From assembly GCA_907163375.1 (NCBI GenBank), contig CAJQUW010013658.1:1-64000 (forward strand): a stretch of 64,000 nucleotides of DNA. Direction: 5' to 3'. Below the pieces are notes generated by a model. That model did no database searches. It worked only from the letters and a program-made list of their open reading frames with translations, and had not been told where the DNA came from. The position numbers and the translations under genes are program-made. This document shows positions 57,113-64,000 of this stretch, piece by piece (position 1 is the stretch's first letter; every line of letters starts with the position of its first letter). The stretch comes from Prostheceraeus crozeri. Lineage: Eukaryota; Platyhelminthes; Polycladida; Euryleptidae.

Positions 57113-57896
57113 CTTGACACTTATTCCCCAGGCATTGAGAATTCCGACCCAAAACGGCTCGTGTGATGGCTTGACAAGAAATATCCGTCAAATGATTTGT
57201 CAACTTTCATTTGTATTCATTACTGCTGTATGCAAACATTACAAGCGAATTCCTACGCACCGGGTCTTCAATACGAATATTCATTGACCACCAGAGACCT
57301 TAGCTTTTTTCACACCCTCTTCCAAAATTCCTTCGTTTTCCATCGCCAAATCAATTTAAGGAGGATAATTTCGTGTTTCTTTTAATTTAAAATTCAAATC
57401 TTCACGCACACACGCGCATTGAATACATGATGGACTCTATTGAATATGAAACCAAAATAGTAAACAACATAGCTACCAATTGCAATAATTGTCATTTTTC
57501 TTCAGGACCTACTGGAACATGCCTGCTCTGACTGGATTAAATGAAATTAGTTGAAATGTAATGTCTCTTGATAAACTATCACACAACAAACAGACTGTAG
57601 TGATCTGCGTAAATAGACAGTCGTCTGTGGGTATTTCCTGACTTCCCAATGCTTGATCTTTTATCTCACACCAAACTATTCAACTCGAACGAATAGCAAT
57701 CATCGCAATTTCCAAGTCATGGACGTCTCTGGGAGACCCTTTTAATGGACACAGGCTAATCAAATGACGAGCATACTCAATGAACGGTCAACATTCAATG
57801 TACAGGAAACAACAGTCTCCATGGCATTGATCAATTGGTAGAGGCATGAGAGAATGAAGTTAACTAGATACTGTTACATCCTCTGAGAAATGTTAG
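57113..57896. other. Intronic spacer
   Basis: Nothing recognised between the SINE and the minisatellite. Confidence 0.42.
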
Positions 57897-60855
57897 TACG
57901 TCACGCCACACAGCACACCACTGCCATCTCGTGATACGTCACGACACACAGCACACCACTGCCATCTCGTGATAAGTCACGACACACAGCACACCACGGA
58001 CATCTCGTAATACGTCACGCCACACAGCAGACCACTACCATCTCGTAATACGTCACGCCACACAGCAGACCACTGCCATCTCGTGATACGTCACGACACA
58101 CAGCACACCACGGACATCTCGTAATACGTCACGCCACACAGCAGACCACTGCCATCTCGTGATACGTCACGACACACAGCAGACCACTGCCATCTCGTAA
58201 TACGTCACGACACACAGCACACCACTGACATCCCGTACTTCGTCACGACACACAGCACACCACGGACATCTCGTAATACGTCACGCCACACAGCAGACCA
58301 CTACCATCTCGTAATACGTCACGCCACACAGCACACCACTACCATCTCGTAATACGTCACGACACACAGCACACCACGGACATCTCGTAATACGTCACGC
58401 CACACAGCAGACCACTGCCATCTCGTAATACGTCACGACACACAGCAGACCACTGCCATCTCGTAATACGTCACGACACACAGAAGACCACTGCCATCTC
58501 GTAATACGTCACGACACACAGCACACCACTGCCATCTCGTAATACGTCACGAAACACAGCACACCACTGACATCCCGTACTTCGTCACGACACACAGCAC
58601 ACCACGGACATCTCGTAATACGTCACGACACACAGCAGACCACGGACATCTCGTGATACGTCACGACACACAGCACACCACTGCCATCTCGTACTTCGTC
58701 ACGCCACACAGCAGACCACTGCCATCTCGTGATACGTCACGACACACAGCAGACCACTGCCATCTCGTGATACGTCACGACACACAGCAGACCACTGCCA
58801 TCTCGTGATACGTCACGACACACAGCAGACCACTGCCATCTCGTGATACGTCACGACACACAGCAGACCACAGCCATCTCGTGATACGTCACGACACACA
58901 GCAGACCACTGCCATCTCGTAATACGTCACGACACACATCACACCACTGCCATCTCGTGATACGTCACGACACACAGCAGACCACTGCCATCTCGTGATA
59001 CGTCACGACACACAGCACACCACGGACATCTCGTAATACGTCACGACACAAAGAAGACCACTGCCATCTCGTGATACGTCACGCCACACAGCACACCACT
59101 GCCATCTCGTGATACGTCACGCCACACAGCACACCACTGCCATCTCGTACTTCGTCACGCCACACAGCAGACCACTGCCATCTCGTACTTCGTCACGCCA
59201 CACAGCAGACCACTGCCATCTCGTACTTCGTCACGCCACACAGCAGACCACGGACATCTCGTGATACGTCACGCCACACAGCAGACCACTGCCATCTCGT
59301 GATACGTCACGCCACACAGCAGACCACGGACATCTCGTGATACGTCACGCCACACAGCAGACCACTGCCATCTCGTACTTCGTCACGCCACACAGCACAC
59401 CACTGCCATCTCGTACTTCGTCACGCCACACAGCAGACCACTGCCATCTCGTGATACGTCACGCCACACAGCAGACCACTGCCATCTCGTACTTCGTCAC
59501 GCCACACAGCAGACCACTGCCATCTCGTGATACGTCACGCCACACAGCACACCACTGCCATCTCGTAATACGTCACGACACACAGCAGACCACTGCCATC
59601 TCGTAATACGTCACGACACACAGAAGACCACTGCCATCTCGTGATACGTCACGCCACACAGCAGACCACTGCCATCTCGTGATACGTCACGACACACAGA
59701 AGACCACTGCCATCTCGTGATACGTCACGCCACACAGCACACCACTGCCATCTCGTGATACGTCACGCCACACAGCACACCACTGCCATCTCGTACTTCG
59801 TCACGCCACACAGCACACCACGGACATCTCGTACTTCGTCACGCCACAAAGAAGACCACTGCCATCTCGTGATACGTCACGCCACACAGCAGACCACTGC
59901 CATCTCGTAATACGTCACGACACACAGAAGACCACTGCCATCTCGTAATACGTCACGCCACACAGCAGACCACGGACATCTCGTAATACGTCACGACACA
60001 CAGCAGACCACGGACATCTCGTAATACGTCACGCCACACAGCAGACCACTGCCATCTCGTAATACGTCACGCCACACAGCAGACCACTGCCATCTCGTGA
60101 TACGTCACGACACACAGAAGACCACTGCCATCTCGTAATACGTCACGACACACAGAAGACCACTGCCATCTCGTAATACGTCACGACACAAAGAAGACCA
60201 CTGCCATCTCGTGATACGTCACGCCACACAGCACACCACTGCCATCTCGTGATACGTCACGCCACACAGCACACCACTGCCATCTCGTGATACGTCACGC
60301 CACACAGCACACCACTGCCATCTCGTACTTCGTCACGCCACACAGCAGACCACGGACATCTCGTGATACGTCACGCCACACAGCAGACCACTGCCATCTC
60401 GTGATACGTCACGCCACACAGCACACCACTGCCATCTCGTGATACGTCACGACACACAGCAGACCACTGACATCTCGTAATACGTCACGACACACAGCAC
60501 ACCACTGCCATCTCGTGATACGTCACGACACACAGCACACCACTGCCATCTCGTGATACGTCACGCCACACAGAAGACCACTGCCATCTCGTGATACGTC
60601 ACGCCACACAGCACACCACGGACATCTCGTGATACGTCACGCCACACAGCACACCACTGACATCTCGTAATACGTCACGACACACAGCAGACCACTGCCA
60701 TCTCGTGATACGTCACGACACACAGCACACCACTGCCATCTCGTGATACGTCACGCCACACAGAAGACCACTGCCATCTCGTGATACGTCACGCCACACA
60801 GCACACCACGGACATCTCGTACTTCGTCACGCCACACAGCACACCACTGCCATCT
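57897..60855. repeat. 38-bp minisatellite, about 78 copies, in a TBC intron
   Basis: 2,959 bp of a 38-bp unit: TACGTCACG(A/C)CACACAG, C(A/C... see below)ACACCAC, TG(C/A)CATCTCGT(G/A)A. Four sites vary independently: ACGACAC or ACGCCAC; AGCACACC, AGCAGACC or AGAAGACC; ACTGCC, ACGGAC, ACTACC or ACTGAC; GTGATA, GTAATA or GTACTT. Adjacent units share variants in blocks, as in minisatellites that evolve by unequal exchange. The length is not a multiple of three, so no long frame persists. It lies between TBC exons 1 and 2. Confidence 0.95.
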
Positions 60856-61520
60856 TTCACGATCCTCTCTTCCTTCATTTTCCACTTTTTTACGAGTTAT
60901 AGGTTCTGACGCTAACACTTCGCAGTCTCCACGAATGCCAAAAATTCCCAACACGCGTATAGTGAAAAAAACATTAAACGACCAAGAGAGTGTTTGAGAA
61001 TGCTACAATGAAATTGCCTCAAGACACACCAATCCGCTTTGTGTGAAGTTGTCATTGATAAGATGATAGAGGTTTTCTGATTTCGAATGCCAGTATTCTG
61101 AGATAATGCACCTTCGTTTTCATTATAATGAGAAAATTAGAAGTAACTACATTTAGTAGTACAGGTGCCAATTTGGAATTAGGTGTAATATGGCAAGCAC
61201 TAAATATGACAACTATTGTTTAACTCATATCAAGACTTAAGGACAAAAGTCAGAAGTGCCTCGCCTCGCCCTGACACGCAAATTGCGTCAGTCATTAGTG
61301 TCATCATACTTTCGGAAGCGGAAGTAATCGTCTAAAGTAATCGTCGGAAGTAATACTGTTTTAGATTTGTTAGCCTGACAGTGTTTCGATGCGGTCGCCC
61401 CTGGCCTTCTAATGAGAACGAAGTTAATTAGAAGCCTTCAAGTCTCTCCGAACCTCCGGAAGACAACACATCATTCTCTCTTAGATAAAGCCGTGAACTT
61501 CATCCACATGAGATGCTTAC
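60856..61520. other. Intronic spacer
   Basis: No recognised feature. Confidence 0.45.
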
Positions 61521-61627
61521 CCATGCCCGCCAGGATCCGTGAATAATTCATGATTAGGGAACTGCCTGGCGATGTCACACCGGATTTGACGGACGATTTC
61601 AGGATCACAGTCTTGAAGGAGATATTG
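61521..61627 (-). CDS. TBC1D10: TBC1D10-like Rab-GAP, exon 1 of those seen (arginine finger)
   Basis: 107 nt: 35 codons plus GG, phase 0 in and phase 2 out. Acceptor TTCCTTTCAG|CAATAT, donor GGCATGG|GTAAGC. It encodes QYLLQDCDPEIVRQIRCDIA then RQFPNHELFTDPGGH. IRCDIARQFP fits the TBC arginine-finger motif IxxDxxR(T/Q)xP, and FTDPGGHG matches the TBC1D10 sequence just before LFRVLKA. Earlier exons (basic linker, GIP..RGRAW) should lie to the right but were not recognised before 64000. Confidence 0.9.
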
Positions 61628-61969
61628 CTGAAAGGAACAAATCAAGCATGCTGTCAGGATCACGGATTAGATGAAAATAGCGCTTACATGTGACTGAGTC
61701 AGACATTGCTATAAAAATGAAGGAATATGAAACAATCTTCTATTCAGTTTTATTGAAATATCTTCACACTGTCAAGCATTGCTCGAGACCATTGATGTTA
61801 TTTGAATACTGAAGGTCGAAGTATATTTTTGGGCATTCCTGCCGATTACCTTACGATATAGCACTTGAAGGAAGTCATTCACACCACCGTCAGGGACAGT
61901 CAGACTACGATTTGGATGATGACCAAATCCAGCAAGTTAGGGATAGGCTGCCTTGATGCATTGCAGGAT
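61628..61969. other. Spacer
   Basis: No recognised feature apart from the SINE tail-like word GCAAGTTAGGGATAGG near 61932. Confidence 0.45.
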
Positions 61970-62102
61970 TTCACCAAGTTAGGGTCAATAAACCCTCGTG
62001 AGAGCGGTGGTACACTCTCAAGCGCACGGACTCGAACCCTGGACCTCCTACACAATCGTACCAAACCCAATTGACCCTTAACCAACTGAGCTATACCAAC
62101 AT
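61970..62102 (-). mobile_element. tRNA-derived SINE, family II
   Basis: Minus strand: GTTGGTATAGCTCAGTTGGT (perfect A box TAGCTCAGTTGG), AGGTCCAGGGTTCGAGTCCG (perfect B box), then GTACCACCGCTCTCAC and GACCCTAACTTGG. The boxes are intact, so RNA polymerase III transcription is possible, but the spacing and stems do not fit a real tRNA. It contains the 16-bp word GTGAGAGCGGTGGTAC shared with the 66-bp satellite. Confidence 0.7.
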
Positions 62103-64000
62103 CTTTGAAATAAGATCAGTACCTGGATGAAAGGAACTATCGCAAGACAATGAGTTGCATCTTAATCTCTGGTTGTAGTATGCTAACCCATAGGCAAAGT
62201 ACAAAGAACACAGATGTTAAAGTCAGAAGAAATTGAATCACAAAGGAACTGCGTTATTTACAGAGGAACGGTGGAGTGCAGTTGAGCACCCTCGCCAGAT
62301 TGTCAGTCAGAGATGTCTACCCGCATTCCGCCAAGTGCTGTCGCATTTACAAACATCACCCTTTAATCCGTCCAGTGCTCGTGATAACTTCCGAGTTTCG
62401 TGTCATTGTCGCTATAGTAGTAAGTTATGCATTTTAGAGACCATTGTGATTAAATGCCTGACCCCTGGTTTGTGCAGACTGTCTTTTCCGTGGTAAAATA
62501 TTACATTATTGCTTCTCTGACTTTCTATGTTCTGAGAGCCTCGCATTTGGGTTGTGACGATGAGCTATCATCATCCTGCGTCACTTTGCGCTGTTCATTT
62601 CGGGTCTTTTTCCGATGTCATCGCCAGACGAGACCCGGACGAATGGCCTCATCATAAAAATGCGATCATTATTTGTGACATCCTAAATAAAATGGCAAAT
62701 GGGACACAATTCTTCAAAGTTTCAAGTTTCTGTATTATTCTTTAGAAAAGAAGCGAGTTCGTTGCAAAGTTTGAACGATATATTCACAAACAGATCTCGT
62801 CAACAGCAAACACATTTATGTAGTTTTACATCCAAGTTGACCCGTGACCTCAAATTCTACATCTAATGGTTCAGTGAGGACTTTGACTGATCATGCAACC
62901 TCGATTTCTACGACCTGTACATGATAGATTAGATAAATATTGATTGTGTCAGCTACATAGATGGTGAGTCTTGGTAGAAACTAGCTGCATAACGAGTTCA
63001 GTGGTTCACACAACTCTGCTTAAGTTTGTAGGGATATCCTCTCAACCAAGTATTGCTTGCCTTGGTAATTGTGTAAGTATGAGGTCAGAATATTACAACT
63101 TGAACAGAAGGCATCAAATCCCTTGATTTGAAATGAATACCAACATCGGGTAAAAGATAACACTAAAACTTTGTAATTTAGTTTTTCAAGAATTTGGATT
63201 TGCAGAATTACAGAATACTGTAAATATAAATATTACGATCGAAATTTCTGAAGTGGGAATATCAAATTGTGCGTGTGATTAGCAAAGACTCAAACACGAA
63301 TTTCGGCATTCTTTGCATCATCAGGACAAAGAAACTACGCAGATAGCATTTGATGACATGTAGCTTGACTATAGATTGCACTAAGCTGTTGTGCCATGAA
63401 TACGAGATACTCACAATCAATGAGTAATCAAACAATAACCAATGTTATTGACTGTAAATAATTTAATGATTCCGTTTCTTCTTAAATATCAATACGAGTC
63501 CACGTCTATCCACGTTTGTACGTGTCAGTTTACTCTGTCAACAGAGCCCCGTGCTTGATAAATCAATAAAGAATTTCCCATATGAGTCATTATCTTGTGG
63601 TATAATGAGATAGATGATGGAATACGAATTATCTGCAAATTACATTCAGAGGGTTAGATCTGCCCGGGACACGCAGGACATTGGTCAACGCGATGAGTAT
63701 GCACTCAGAGGGTTAAATTTCAGTGGCTTGTATTTCACACGTCAACCTGTGATGCAATGATTCAGCTTATGTCGGATAAACTCGAATATGATATTCGTGA
63801 GACTTATACTATGAAGAAAATATTAACCTGGACTGTAGAAGGCAATCATGTGAACCTATGTTTAATGCTGATTCCGTAGAAAAGGAAGTTCGAAGATTAC
63901 TCAATTAGACTTGCTTCGCCTTGTCTAATACTTCGAGATGAAAGTGCTGCATGAATCCAACAATGAAGGGAACGGACACTGAAGAATTGAATGCTCTTTC
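62103..64000. other. Spacer to the right edge
   Basis: No exon, RNA or element recognised. Minor items: CTCAGAGGGTTA recurs at about 63648 and 63706, and an ATTAGAC/GTCTAAT hairpin with outer CGAAG/CTTCG lies at about 63890-63935. The upstream TBC exons expected on the minus strand were not found. Confidence 0.45.

Larger units (their letters stand above)
42915..61627 (-). other. TBC1D10: Partial TBC1D10-type Rab-GAP gene, three exons spanning 18.7 kb
   Basis: Rab GTPase-activating proteins of the TBC1D10/EPI64 group stimulate GTP hydrolysis by Rabs through a TBC domain. The exons at 61521-61627, 52935-53115 and 42915-42989 join with compatible phases into about 120 residues of uninterrupted TBC sequence, in the order expected from vertebrate TBC1D10A-C. 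Missing are the N-terminus and the TBC start (5', at or beyond the right edge) and the TBC end and C-terminus (further left; not found). Introns of 8,405 and 9,925 bp are filled with repeats. Which of A, B or C it corresponds to cannot be told. Confidence 0.85.

Noticed and set aside
59337-59606. His/Thr-rich 89-codon frame and the minus frame at 60751-60954
   Set aside because: Translations of the 38-bp minisatellite; the unit length shifts frame and the readings are accidental.
57897-60855. CRISPR array
   Set aside because: Direct 38-bp tandem units with no unique spacers, in a eukaryotic intron.
61970-62102. Functional tRNA gene
   Set aside because: Perfect A and B boxes, but the acceptor and anticodon stems do not close and a related degenerate copy exists at 42700; it is a SINE.
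63640-63720. Short direct repeat CTCAGAGGGTTA as a target-site duplication
   Set aside because: Only 12 bp with about 50 bp between and no TIRs; too little to call an element.

Overview
The window looks like nuclear DNA from an invertebrate metazoan. It is AT-rich and gene-poor, with short exons flanked by GT/AG introns, several tRNA-derived SINE families, LINE remnants, a mariner, many non-autonomous terminal-inverted-repeat (TIR) elements and tandem arrays. I cannot name the species. Nothing suggests bacterial, organellar or viral DNA.

Host gene. The only host gene I can identify is a TBC1D10/EPI64-type Rab GTPase-activating protein on the minus strand. Three exons (61521-61627, 52935-53115, 42915-42989) join with matching phases (2, then 0) into one continuous TBC-domain sequence that carries both the arginine-finger and glutamine-finger motifs. 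Its two introns, 8.4 and 9.9 kb, hold a 3-kb minisatellite, SINEs, a foldback hairpin, a hAT-like element and a mariner nested in a LINE. The remaining exons were not found or lie outside the window. A few other exon-like segments (25.4, 26.9, 28.7, and 45.1-46.0 kb) are reported at low confidence.

Layout. 1-6.6 kb: copy A of a large duplication, which begins in a 66-bp satellite and ends exactly at the TIR of a DNA transposon. 6.6-21 kb: AT-rich spacer with SINEs and at least five TIR elements, several with visible target-site duplications. 21.1-22.7 kb: a nest with a LINE inside a hAT-like element inside a dispersed repeat. 23.0-24.5 kb: 29 nearly identical copies of a 51-bp unit. 25-28.9 kb: spacer with exon-like segments and a MITE. 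28.9-36.3 kb: copy B of the duplication, carrying a LINE that copy A lacks. 36.3-42 kb: spacer, then a third 66-bp array. 42.9-61.6 kb: the TBC gene. 57.9-60.9 kb, inside one of its introns: about 78 copies of a 38-bp unit. 61.6-64 kb: a SINE and plain spacer.

No complete autonomous transposon is present. The long open frames at 22.9-24.5 kb, 29.0-29.6 kb and 41.5-42.0 kb come from tandem units whose length is divisible by three. The most unusual structural result is the duplication: its right breakpoint coincides with a transposon end, and the target-site duplication survives in only one copy. All positions and comparisons were made by eye.
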